Assembly: GCF_000687475.1 (NCBI RefSeq)
Contig: NC_057317.1
Coordinates: 2,232,001 to 2,296,000, forward strand
DNA: 64,000 bases
From: Ustilaginoidea virens
Lineage: Eukaryota; Ascomycota; Sordariomycetes; Hypocreales; Clavicipitaceae
Direction: 5' to 3'
Shown here: in pieces, positions 1-10,332 of the stretch
How positions within the stretch are numbered: the stretch's first letter is position 1
How the letters are laid out: each line of letters starts with the position of its first letter
Translations under genes and position numbers: made by a program
The notes under the pieces: generated by a model
The model's database searches: none
What the model was told of the DNA's origin: nothing
Seen by the model: the letters and a program-made list of their open reading frames with translations, nothing else

Positions 1-1
1 G

Positions 2-895
2 CTCTACCCAGACAGCTGGAACGCCATGAACTCCTCGGTGCTCAACGCCATCCTGAAGACAAAACTGCGAGAGTTCGCCCTGAAGCTCCGCAAGTTGCTG
101 CTCGCGCCCGTGCCGCCAGCCCCCGGTGTCGTCGTCGCCGTCAAGACCACCATGATGAAGGACGTCCAGCACATCATAACCCTGCTCTTGGGGCCGCCCC
201 CGAACCCGACCAAGGCATTCACATGGCAGTACGTGGACAAGGACGGCAAAGCCCACCAGCTGACCGTCACACCCAAGCACTTTGCCAGCCACATCGCGTC
301 ATCCTCGTTCCAAGCCAGCTCGTCCACCATCTCGGGCATGGTCTCGCTGGTCAACGACCCGCGCAACGATTACCTGTCTCTGCTGACCGTTGACCGGCTG
401 GGCAACGTCGTCGGCGGCCGAAACGTCACCTACATCAACGTCGACATGGAGACGCTCAAGTCGGCCTGCGTCAAGATGATCAAGGCCGGTCTCCCCGTCT
501 TCTTTGGCTGCGACGTCGGCAAGTTCAGCGACCGCGCCTCGGGGGTCATGGACCTCGGCATTTTCGACTACGAGGTGGGCCTCGGCGCCGGCTTGCGCGC
601 AATGACCAAGGAGGAGAGGCTGCGGGCGGGCGAGTCCCTCATGACGCATGCCATGGTGCTTACGGCTGTGCACCTGGACGACAAGACTGGTGGGCCGGTT
701 CGGTGGAGGGTGCAGAATAGCTGGGGGCCTGACAGCGGCGACAAGGGATGGTTCGTCATGACGGACGAGTGGATGGACGAATTTGTCTACCAGGCCGTTG
801 TGGATGTCAGGTTTCTGAGCAAGGAGGTGAGGGATGTTGGGGGGCAGCAGCCAGTGGTTTTGCCGTTGTGGGATCCAATGGGTTCCTTGGCGTGA
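2..895 (+). CDS. Bleomycin hydrolase / aminopeptidase C (peptidase C1B), 3' part only
   Basis: This is the C-terminal 297 residues of a papain-fold cysteine aminopeptidase of the bleomycin hydrolase family, a cytosolic enzyme that trims peptides and hydrolyses homocysteine thiolactone and bleomycin. The frame is open from base 2 (LYPDSWNAMNSS...), so the ATG and the catalytic cysteine lie off the left edge. The catalytic His is seen in THAMV (codon at 647-649) and the Asn in VQNSWG (716-718), in the family order. Substrate-loop residues such as FFGCDVGKF are also present. The TGA is at 893-895. No intron is needed in the visible part. The family identity is strong; whether the enzyme is cytosolic or carries a mitochondrial leader cannot be judged without the missing N-terminus. 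Confidence 0.9.
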   Translation, partial: LYPDSWNAMNSSVLNAILKTKLREFALKLRKLLLAPVPPAPGVVVAVKTTMMKDVQHIITLLLGPPPNPTKAFTWQYVDKDGKAHQLTVTPKHFASHIASSSFQASSSTISGMVSLVNDPRNDYLSLLTVDRLGNVVGGRNVTYINVDMETLKSACVKMIKAGLPVFFGCDVGKFSDRASGVMDLGIFDYEVGLGAGLRAMTKEERLRAGESLMTHAMVLTAVHLDDKTGGPVRWRVQNSWGPDSGDKGWFVMTDEWMDEFVYQAVVDVRFLSKEVRDVGGQQPVVLPLWDPMGSLA

Positions 896-1021
896 TAAGG
901 AGTCCAGGGATGTCTGTCTAGCGGAAACGTTCAAGCTTTTTGTACACGATGGCGATGGGGAATGAGATATAAGCAGTGAGACATAAGATTGCTTGTTCTG
1001 GATAGCTTATCCGGCCATTTT

Positions 1022-1092
1022 CCTGTTTATTATATTTTCCCTCTCTTTCTTTCTTCTTTCTTTTTCTCTTTCTCTCTTCTTTCTTTATTTTT
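1022..1092. repeat. C/T-rich simple-sequence tract
   Basis: About 70 bases made almost only of C and T (ttctttctt-like units), 130 bases downstream of the peptidase stop codon. Confidence 0.7.
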
Positions 1093-4000
1093 GTGAAGCA
1101 AATCACCTACAGAGACGCCAGGGCAACAAACACTTCGTAGGGACATGATGGCCGTCTGCCATCGCGTTTCGAATAGTTGACCGTCTGTACATGTTTTGCA
1201 ACGTCGCCTGAGAAAAAATTCCCTTCCTCGGCCCTGTACCTGATGCCTGAGCTTTTTTCATCCGGCCTGTCTCTGTGTAAACTCTGCCCATACGCCTTCA
1301 CGATGCCGCGTAAATTCACATGCGCTTTCATACCCAATGCCTTGCTGACAGCCCTCACAGCAAGTCACACCATTACATCCCCGACGAGTAGCACGTCAAG
1401 TCGAGGTTTCATTTCCCTCAACATGGCAGCTGGACGCTCCGATCGCTCAGAGTTTTTGCCCAGCTCAGATGTTCAGAAGGAGAAACCGGTGAACAAAAGC
1501 CGTCTAAATGCCGTGCAGCTTGCCAGCTAGGAGTGGGCACCATGCAGGTACGGGCTCCCAGTCGTCCAATCGATCATTCCCTACATGTTGGTTTCCATGG
1601 CTGCCCAACCTGCGGCTTACGGGGGGATCAACGTGGCCCGGGATTTGATTCCCCAACGGAATAACTACCTAGGTATGTATCAACATGGTGCCAATCGGAA
1701 GAGTTACCTGTGTGTACCTCTTTTCGCAGAGACTTTGGAGAATCCAGCCTCCCCGTTGAACTCTATACGCTCATTTGGGGATGGCGTCTAGCTTACGATT
1801 TTACCGACTTCGCATTTAATAACCTTGTGGCATTTTGGCTGATTGGGCGCATCGAGAATGCAGGCTTTCCGTTTTCGGGTTGGGTAGGCTATCTGGTGAA
1901 ACGTCGTAGAAGGCGCCAACCCTTGCGACTTTGGTCTGTCTGCTCCTGGCTTACCTTACCTGTCAAGAAGGGAAATCGATGGTGCTGTGCTTGACCATCA
2001 ACGCGGGATTGCCTGGGGATTGCCTCATCAATCTACTGTGAAACCGGAGGTTGGGAATACTCTGGCCGCAAGCAAAACCCGTCTCGATACCTTGGGGCCC
2101 CAGCAGCCAATCATCATGCTACTGCAACCGGTATAGCCACGACGTGGTGTCTAACCGGCTGAAGGGAGGGGATTGATTGATTGGGCTCATTAGGACCCAA
2201 CCGGAGCGACGGATCTCAGGTTTCCTTCGGAGGCGTCCGTCGCTGGGTGCGGGGGAGCAGAAACAGAGTTGGGAGGCCAATTTCCAAACATGTGGCTCCA
2301 AGACCGGGACGGACGCACGCCAAGACCGGGGAGGTGACTCGCGCGGTGCTTTGATCGAGTGCCTCGTCTCTTTTTCCTGTTTGAATAAGCTCTGGCGCAA
2401 AATATGAGAGCCTGGTCCTGGTCGGGTTTTGGGTTGCTGCTGTCGAGGAGGGCGTGCTCTGAGTCGGCGGCACCATTTCCAGCCTGGGATTGACGAACAT
2501 CAAAGTTGATCAAGACTCTGTCTACTCCGTACAGGGAAGTCCATTGGTCCGATGCCCCCCCCATGCTTGCCTTAGGCCCAACTTCCAAAGCATTGACGGA
2601 TTCCTCCCAGGGCGACTTCCCCTTCCTTCCGGAAGGAACAGGGGGTTGCGGTTGCCTCGTGTGAATTGAGCTGCCCTCTGAACCTGGTCTTGCGCCTCGT
2701 CCAACGAGACATCACCGACATGCCTCTTGTTGAGGTTTTGACTCTTGGGCTCTTGACAGCACTTTGAGTCAAGTGTTTCGGGCGGTACGGACCCGGGGAG
2801 CAGTCAATCAATCAATGCATTAGGTGCATTTGCAGGTACGTACGTCTTTGTGAGGGGTCCTGGGCAAGCCCTGAAAAGAGGCCCGCAGGCGTCCAGACGC
2901 GGAGCCCTGCATCGACACGAGTCAAACGGGGTCATCCGAGACAAGAGCTGGTATGTACGGAGTAGCTTGGAAAGTTTTACCTCGAAAATCTGTCTTGGAC
3001 CTCGCTCCGATGGTGGCCCCGCCGAGATGGCTCGCTTCGACGGTAACCAGCAAGCTCATTCCGTACGGGCAGCTACACCATGTCTGCAGGAATGGCGACT
3101 TTTGCCGGCAAAGAGAAGAACAAGACAGCCAGACACGACAGAGACCCGCGAGGCCTGATTGGCATCCCGGCAGGCAAACCCTCGCAAGGTCTTTGCATAG
3201 TTCTTGCATACCCAAAGGGACTGGGACCAAGACCCAAGTGGCGACATCGGCCTAACGGGACCTCTCTTGAGCAACTTGCATCACTTTGGTCCACCAGCCC
3301 TCGCCGTCTCGGTGCCGTTTCGAGTGGCAACAACGTCACGCCGCGACGGTTCGTTCGTCAGCCTGAGTAACGACGTCTGAGAGACGGTGCAGCGCTGGAG
3401 AAGCGAGAGGGGGCCATGGGGGCCCAATGACAGCCACGAGTGCGCGCCTGTGCACCACCCACCAGCCTCTCCCTCTGGCAACCTCCCTCTGGGCCACAAG
3501 GCAATGCACCAAGGGTGCAGAAGCTGGCAAAAAGCTAACAAAAAAAAGCTAGGGAGGGTGCGGGTGGAGACGCGCCCATTGAAGAAGTCCGCGGATGATG
3601 GACCGGGCCAGTTGACACCAGACGTGACATTGATGCACTACGATGGGCCGTAATGTCGGTACCTGCCCACGGACAAGTCCTCGAGTGCAAATGCCGAAAC
3701 CCAACTCCATGTTTCCCCAATCCCGCTGGGGCCCTGATCTTCGAAATGGTTGCCTGGCTCGCAGCCCAGTGGTATGCCTCGGTGCCTCGCCCGTATCGCC
3801 GCACCTGCAAAGGTGAAGGTGTCCCTCCCGGCTGACCGAAAGGCAATCGCCTCACGACTGGGCAGGTGGAGGTGGGCGATACTTTACGTTGGTTGTTGGC
3901 GGGTCTCGATGCCAGAAGCCTAGGCGTCACGAAACGCCTGTTAGCGACTCAGCGGCAGCCGCAAAACATTCCAGCGCGCCATCCGAGGGTGAGCAGAGAG

Positions 4001-4659
4001 CAAAGAAGCAGGGAGCAGGGAGCAGGGGGCAGGGAGGGAGCAGGGAGCGCTGAGGGGCTCGAATCCGAAGCGGTCCGCCCGCCGCCTCCATTGCAAAGGC
4101 TATACGCGAGTGATCCGGCGCAAAGGTCCAGCCCTTTGCGCGGCGATCCATGGGTCTGGTCTCTGGTCCGAGTGACGTCGCTGGGCTGCATACTCCGTAC
4201 ACATGTTCATCCCAGGTCAAACTGGTTGCTTCCTTGGCAGCAAACTGCTCCGCCCGCGGCCGCAACCTCGACGCCACTTCCATCTGGGAACGGGGCAGCC
4301 AGGGCAGGGGGTTGGTGGGGGTTTGGGGCGGCGGCGGAGGGAGGGGGGGTCTTCAGCTGCGAGTTCTGTGACCCTGGGCGAGAAATCGTCATTCCCAACG
4401 GCTCTTCTCTGTCAGTCGTAAGCAGGAATGGTTCCTAGGCAATCGTGTCGTTCTGGACCTGACCCATCCATATGACCTTAATAAGGCTTGGGACCCCGGA
4501 GAGAATGAAGGATAAGAAGAAACCCCCCTTGCGCGCTTTGCATACCTTGTCTACAAAATCTCTCCAGCTCCGTCTCAAACGTCATAACCTTGTTGACTTT
4601 CTCATTCATCTACCAGGCATAACTACCAGGCATAACTGCCAAGCTTCATCTACTACTTT

Positions 4660-4660
<1 letters not shown>

Positions 4661-4692
<32 letters not shown>

Positions 4693-4693
4693 A
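4661..4693 (+). repeat. (TAC)n microsatellite
   Basis: Eleven consecutive ACT/TAC units about 550 bases upstream of the ATG at 5242, probably in the promoter or leader of that gene. Confidence 0.85.
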
Positions 4694-5241
4694 CTGCTAT
4701 TACTGCTACTTGCACATATTCCCGCCGGCGAGCCACCAAAGCAGGTCCGCGATACACATAAACACAACCCCCACATGTTAGTTCCGCCAACATTCCTCTG
4801 ACCAGCAGTTACCTAGCAGGCTTGCTCGTCGCCAAAACTCACGGCCCTGCCTTGAATCCTTGACTAATCGAGACAGCCGACAGCTCTTGCCGCCTGCTCC
4901 AATCGTGCAGCTGAATACCCCTTGAGCGCTGGTTCTTTTTCCTTTCCGTTTGTTGATTCGTCATCCGTCACATTACTCCCAAGGGCGGCGGCGGCGGCGG
5001 TTGGCCGAGATACGACTGATATATCACGAGGGAACGCTCTGACAACCCCTCATTGCATTTCTACCGTCTTTCTGGGCCTGACGACATTGTACACCCCCCT
5101 TTTGGTCGGCAACTCGGGCTCCCGAGCAACTCTTCCGCCCGCCATTTTGAGCGAGCTCCCCGCCGTCACACACACGTCTCGACCGACTGACCCTTCAACA
5201 AGTTCCAGCCTGTCGCGCGGCTGGGGCTCGGAAACATCATC

Positions 5242-7750
5242 ATGTCCGAACGACACCAGACGCACGTTCCCATGGCTTCGAGTCGCCCCCCCGCCTTCAA
5301 CCCAGCCAGATCCTCTGTTCCCACCGGCGTTGGCTACGGCTCCACGTACGCTGGTGACATGCATCTCGCGCCGTCTGCAAGCCACAGACACTACATCACT
5401 CCTCGGGGCTATTCCATCTCGACAAATGCGGCTGGAGTTCCCACCACAACGAGGACCTATACCGTGACCCACGGCTCAAGAGCAAAGTCCAAAACCCGCG
5501 ATGGGAGCAGACCTCGCCGCTCAACTTTGGACTCTCTTTCGAGACCCCCCGTCATCATCACCACAACGCAGCTTGATCGACCCCATGCTTCGTCCTCGTC
5601 TCGTTCTCCCAATGCCCGCTCCGTCAGCCCTGTCCAAGATGACTATCGCGCCTCCGATGGTCAGGTCTACGCACAGCCTGCTTCATCTGTCCGCTCACGC
5701 AGCGTGGCTCGGCCATATCATCATCACGCACCAGCCGCTAGTGAGGATCGTGGCCGATACCGGGATCGTTCCGATGGCCACTTGAGCTCCCGTGATCTCG
5801 AGGCTTATCGAAGCTCTCGGCCCTCGGTTGTATACCCAAGCGACCCAAGACATAGCATGGCAGCCATTGATTATGGAGACGACGGCTACCAATATACCAA
5901 TGCTGGCGAGCTTGTCAAGTATGACCTGGATCAGTCAAAATCAAGGTCCGGCCGCTCACCAAGACGGCGCGACAGCATCGATGCGGGCTACTACCGTCCC
6001 AATGTGAACTACGATGCTGATCGAAGAAACTTCAACGTAAACATGAGCCACGACCTTAACCGCGTCAGACAAGCAGAAGGCAGAGGGGGGCCTCCGCCGT
6101 CAACTCGCGGCTTCGACAAGCTCCATCGAGGCTACGATTCCCGGGATGTGCCTCCCACGGCGCCTGTCCCTCCTTCTCCCACCTCAGCGGGCCCGGCAAC
6201 CCAGATCGAGGTACCAGGGAGCTTGGCGCCCAGGCGAGCAAGACCACTCTCCCTACATCAAGAGGGCGGACTCCGGTCCTTGCATTACGACGAGTACTAT
6301 CGAAGCCGGGAGGATGAGCGTGCCATGCGTGATCGGGACATGGACAAGGACTACGACCGCCGGCCTGATGCCGCTTCTCGTTACTACGATGACGGTGTCA
6401 CTTCCCGGGGATTCGGCATTCGCACGGACTCGCTTGCGGGACCGGTTGAGACTAGAGATCGACGACACGATTCAAACGGGGACGAAAAACGCAGAAGATT
6501 TGATGACGAACTGCTACCCATCGGATCAGACAAGGAAAGGGATGGCAATCGTCGAAGTCGTCAAGCTGCTGTGAATGGTGAGCCTGAGAGCCGCCGAGAT
6601 CGTTCTCGAATTTCCGGGTCGCTTGCTAGCAGTCTTGGTGCCCTCGTCAGTGCTGTGGGCCTCGCTCCAACGTCCAAGCAAGACAAGCAGGATCCGGAAT
6701 CCCCCGATCCAAGGAGACGTCCCAGCCCGCCCGAAGAGCGTGAGAGCGCGCGCGAAGCACGCAAGGAGGAGTTGCGCGGACAGTATCCCGATCGGCCGCT
6801 TGAAAGGAAACGAGAAGCGGTGCGGGATAGGGAGCCCATCAGGGATCGAGAACCGTTGCCCCTCCGCGACAGCGACATGACAGCGGCTCGGGATGTCTTC
6901 CGAAATGGTGATGGCAGAGACAGAGAGCCACTGCGGGAGCCTCTCCGAGAAAGGGAAATTGTAAAAGAAAAAGACAGTGCCAGAGACAAGGGACCTGCTC
7001 GTGAGCGGGATTATGTTCGCGAGAGAGAGCCCGTTAATGAGCCAGGCATAGCTTTGACCGAATCGGATCGAGTTAGGCCCGCATCAGATTTTCGAACGAA
7101 TGGTGAGTCTGCAAGACTGCCTGCGTCGGATCCTGACGACACGCGGGGGTCTTCTCGGCGAAACCGAGCCTCGAATGCATTCAATCCGAACGATGCCTCC
7201 GACTTGAAGCAGCTTAAAGAACAACTAGCCTCTATGGATGCTACGGAGAAGCGGCGAGAGAGGGAGCCGGACAAGCAACCTCGAGCTCGATCGCCATCTC
7301 CTTCTCCTACTCCTGGCAAGGCACCAGCCGCGAATGGCTCCACACGGAATTCCTCCCGGGAAGAAATCCTTGACGACAGTCGTGGTCGTGAGCTTGTAAT
7401 TTCGCCCCCCAGGGACAAGGCCGATGGCAAACCTCTCAAGGGTATCCTGAAACAACCTAAAGCCAGCTTTCCAGAAGATGAGAATCCAGTTCGAGAGGGC
7501 GTGGCCCCGCACAAGGAGGATAAGAAGCTCAAGGAAGTGCCCCCTGGCGCGCGTTGGACCAAGATTAATCGAAAGATTGTAAACCCAGAGGCGTTGACAG
7601 TCGGCAAGGAGAGGTTCGAAGTGCGCGAGGACTTTGTCATTGTGCTACGAGTGTTGAGCAAGGAGGAAATTCAAGCATACGCTGCAGCGACGCAAGTTTT
7701 GCGAGGTGAGGACACAAACTCCGTGCTCGTGCTCGTCCTCCTCTTTCCTT

Positions 7751-7783
<33 letters not shown>

Positions 7784-8218
7784 ATGCCTACTTGAGTGAA
7801 GATGGAACTAACATTGGCGAAAAATGCAGAACGTCGCCGCCGTAAAAACGACGGAAACAAGGAAAGAGATGACGAGCGTGACAGGGAGCGTGAGCGACCG
7901 GTGGACGACGATGACGATGAGGTTGAGAACGGCGAGCGGCGCCACCACCGCCGTCGACGTCGCGATAGTGACGAGGTGGATGGAGAGGGGGGAGACAAGG
8001 ACCGTGAGCGTCATCGTGATCGGGATCACCATCGCGACCATGCCCGTGACGACGATAGACGGAGACTGCATAGGGGAGATGATGGTTTCGACGGGGGTGA
8101 TGATTACGATGTTAGATACAATGCGGATTCCGACCATTACCGGCACCACCACCATCACCACCACCACCACCCACGATCGTTTAGAGAACGGGAGCGTGAA
8201 CTCGATGGCAAGGAGTAG
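5242..8218 (+). CDS. Arg/Asp/Glu-rich low-complexity protein with a C-terminal DUF8035-like domain
   Basis: Coding exons are 5242-7705 and 7830-8218, giving about 950 residues. The 124-nt intron (GTGAGG...TGCAG) contains a run of 27 T and restores the frame (LR-E-RRRR). Most of the protein is disordered: Ser/Arg-rich first half, then many RDRE, REPL and KEKD dipeptides. Near residues 760-825 there is an ordered block (ARWTKINRKIVNPEAL, then ERFEVREDFVIVLRVLSKEE) that resembles the filamentous-ascomycete domain I know as DUF8035. The tail after the intron is again charged (RRRRK, DDDDD) and ends in a run of nine His. No transmembrane segment is visible. Mixed RD/RE repeats recall RNA-processing proteins, but no RRM or other catalytic domain is seen, so no function is assigned. 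Confidence 0.8.
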
Positions 8219-8257
8219 AAGGCATTTAATACGGGGTCTGCTCCAGGACGAAATCCA

Positions 8258-8356
8258 TGTATTGTTTATTTGTTGTCCATGTATTGTCCATGTATCGTCC
8301 CTGTATTGCCTCATGTACTTGTCTCATGTATTTGCCTCATATGTTTGTCTCATGTA
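8258..8356 (+). promoter_or_regulatory. Cluster of seven TGTA elements in the probable 3' UTR
   Basis: Beginning 40 bases after the stop of the DUF8035-like gene, TGTA occurs at 8258, 8280, 8291, 8302, 8314, 8327 and 8353, mostly as TGTATTG or TGTACTT in a loose 11-13-nt periodicity. UGUA is the invariant core of Pumilio/PUF binding sites. A PUF-regulated 3' UTR is an inference; the cluster could also be a decayed minisatellite. Confidence 0.4.
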
Positions 8357-8596
8357 CTAGATAGGTTTGGTTCTGCCAAGGGGATCGGCGGCGGATGCAT
8401 GGCCAAACCCTTGGTCTCTGGGCGATTTCGCACGACACAAGGGATAGATTGCAAGCGGCGGGGCCATGTATAGCATGCACCGCAGATTCTTCCATTCTTT
8501 CATCCTTGATACTTCTAATCTTTATCCTCTTTTCCATTTCTTTTGTCTCAAAGGAACAAGATATCAGGTCATGCTCCCAGGGTAAGCCTCGGATGT

Positions 8597-9744
8597 TTAC
8601 AATTTAATAGAAATGTTCAACTCATCCAGCAGCACAGCAAACCCAGTCACAGCACCCATGTACCCCAACAGGATAGCCATGGACTGGATCGGCGTGGCAT
8701 GCAACGTCTTGACCGTCATGTTGACCAGGCCGGTCAGGAGGTTGGCGACGAGGAAGACGGCCAGGCCGTTGCGGTTGTACGCCCTCAGTATCCTGCTGGT
8801 GGCCGCGTCGTTGGCCTCCCTTTCGGCCTTTGCATCGAGGGCGGCGTACGTGGCAGGGAAGAAGACGGTGTCGATGGCGCAGCACGCAAGGATCTGGACG
8901 GTGTTGAAGGCGGCCACCCACAGGACGTAGGGCAGGTTGGCCAGGCGGCGGGACACGTCGAGGGCCAGGCCGAGCGAGTACGAGGTGCAGAGGCAGTACA
9001 GCGCCGACCAGATGGCGGCCCAGACGGCAACGGTCATGAGGAGGGTGGCGCGCTGGGCGCGGGGCGAGACGTTGCCGGTGCGCGGGTTGATGGCGCGCGG
9101 CATGACGAGCATGCCGAGATCCTGGCCGGCGAGGAAGATGGCCAGGTAGCCGAAGAAGCTGAAGATGCCCTCGCGGTTCATGGAGACGAGGCCCCGGCGC
9201 GGGGCGGTGAGCACGTAGGCCTTGAGGCTGGTGCTCTCAAGGAGGACCTGGTAGACGCCGGCGACGAGGAGGGCGAGCGCGGCGCAGGAGGGCACGCAGC
9301 GCAGGACGACGGACTGCGAGGCGGCGACAAAGGGCGGCAGGAGGCCGAGGGTGAAGAAGAAGTTCCAGTGGACGCCGTACTCGGTGACGTGCTCGGCGTA
9401 GTCGAGGCCCTTGACGCTGAGCAGGCGGACGAGGCCGAGCAGCAGGAGGGGGGCGGAGTGGCGGGCCGAGCGCCGGAGCCGGCGGGCCAGCGGCACGGGG
9501 CGGCCGGACGCGCGCTCGCGGAGGACGGGGCGCGCGGCCACCACGCCGGCGGCGAAGACGAAGGACCCGACGCCCATGTCCATCAGGGAGGTGCCCCAGG
9601 TCTCGACCTTGGCGAAGCGCCGCGGGAAGAGGCGGAAGTCGACGGCGAGGATGCTCGCGCAGGTCATGACCATCATGGCGCCGCGGTACGAGGTGAGGAA
9701 GGGCTTGACGGGCAGCAGCGCCGCGGCGTCGGCGGCGCCGGGCC

Positions 9745-9779
<35 letters not shown>

Positions 9780-10332
9780 CTGCCTGCGCCGTCGGCGGCA
9801 CCAGCACCAGCACCGGCAGCCGGGGGCGGCGGTAGCGCCGTCTTCCGCCGCCGCCGACCCGCCGCCGCGGGGGGCATCATGTACACGGACGCGACGGGCG
9901 CGAGCAGGAACAGCAGCAGCAGCGTCGGGGTGCCGGCGTACAGCGTCGTGGCGAGCAGGAAGGCGCCCACGTGGAGGAGGAAATCGACGGCGTGGCCCAG
10001 CAGCGAGGGCGGCTGGAAGAAGGAGTGGCGGGCTTGGAGCGCGGACCAGAGCAGGATGGCGACCTAGGCAGAAACGGGGGTGGGACGGCGTCAGCGGGCA
10101 CAGGTCTTGATCATCATCACCCTCTTCTTCTTTCTTCTTTTCTATTTTTTTTTCTGGTGTTTATTTTCTTCTTTCTTCTTTTCTTGCCTCGCCAACTGAT
10201 ACTCGTGGTCGGCCGGGGATATGCAAATCATACAGGAGCAACGGCCGTGACGGCGGCAATCTCGGCGACGGGGCCGCCGGACAGGTTGGACACAAAGTCC
10301 TCCTTTTGTTGTTTGTAGCTCGGGTCGGACAT
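8597..10332 (-). CDS. gwt1: GPI-anchored wall transfer protein 1 (inositol acyltransferase)
   Basis: Gwt1 acylates the inositol of glucosaminyl-phosphatidylinositol in the ER membrane, the step before mannosylation in GPI-anchor synthesis, and is the target of manogepix-type antifungals. Coding exons are 10332-10234 (33 codons) and 10063-8597, total 521 residues. Exon 1 encodes the family signature [16 protein letters not shown] and AVTAVAP; a 170-nt intron (GTATGA...CTAG) follows; exon 2 resumes VAILLWSAL. The family core [25 protein letters not shown] and ETWG is present, with about a dozen hydrophobic spans and the usual C-terminal LNIS region. An unusual loop near residues 95-115 holds a run of Ser codons made by a (GAC/GTC)n array at 9752-9780. 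Start and splice sites agree with the family N-terminus. Confidence 0.95.
9752..9780 (-). repeat. (GAC)n coding microsatellite in gwt1
   Basis: About nine GAC units on the plus strand are read on the minus strand as a poly-Ser tract in a lumenal or cytosolic loop between the first membrane spans. Confidence 0.85.

Larger units (their letters stand above)
896..5241. other. Long gene-free stretch (4.3 kb) upstream of the DUF8035-like gene
   Basis: No ORF here has convincing coding character or a recognisable product. The part next to the peptidase stop carries a C/T-rich tract at about 1022-1092. Copies of the dispersed TACTCCGTAC motif occur at 2523, 2955 and 4191. The last 600 bases include a TAC microsatellite and pyrimidine-rich stretches and probably hold the promoter and 5' leader of the next gene. 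Confidence 0.6.

Noticed and set aside
1103..1358. Minus-strand frame of 83 codons with a plausible-looking peptide
   Set aside because: It lacks an ATG at its start (GTG), has no recognised family and weak codon bias. A small secreted-protein exon cannot be excluded, but it is unsupported.
4056..4075. B-box-like GGCTCGAATCC
   Set aside because: The upstream 60 bases are a GGGAGCA simple repeat with no A box, so it is not a tRNA.
8543..9835. Plus-strand open frame of 430 codons rich in Gly/Glu/Asp
   Set aside because: It lies opposite gwt1, whose protein is clearly conserved. The plus frame is a GC-driven shadow.
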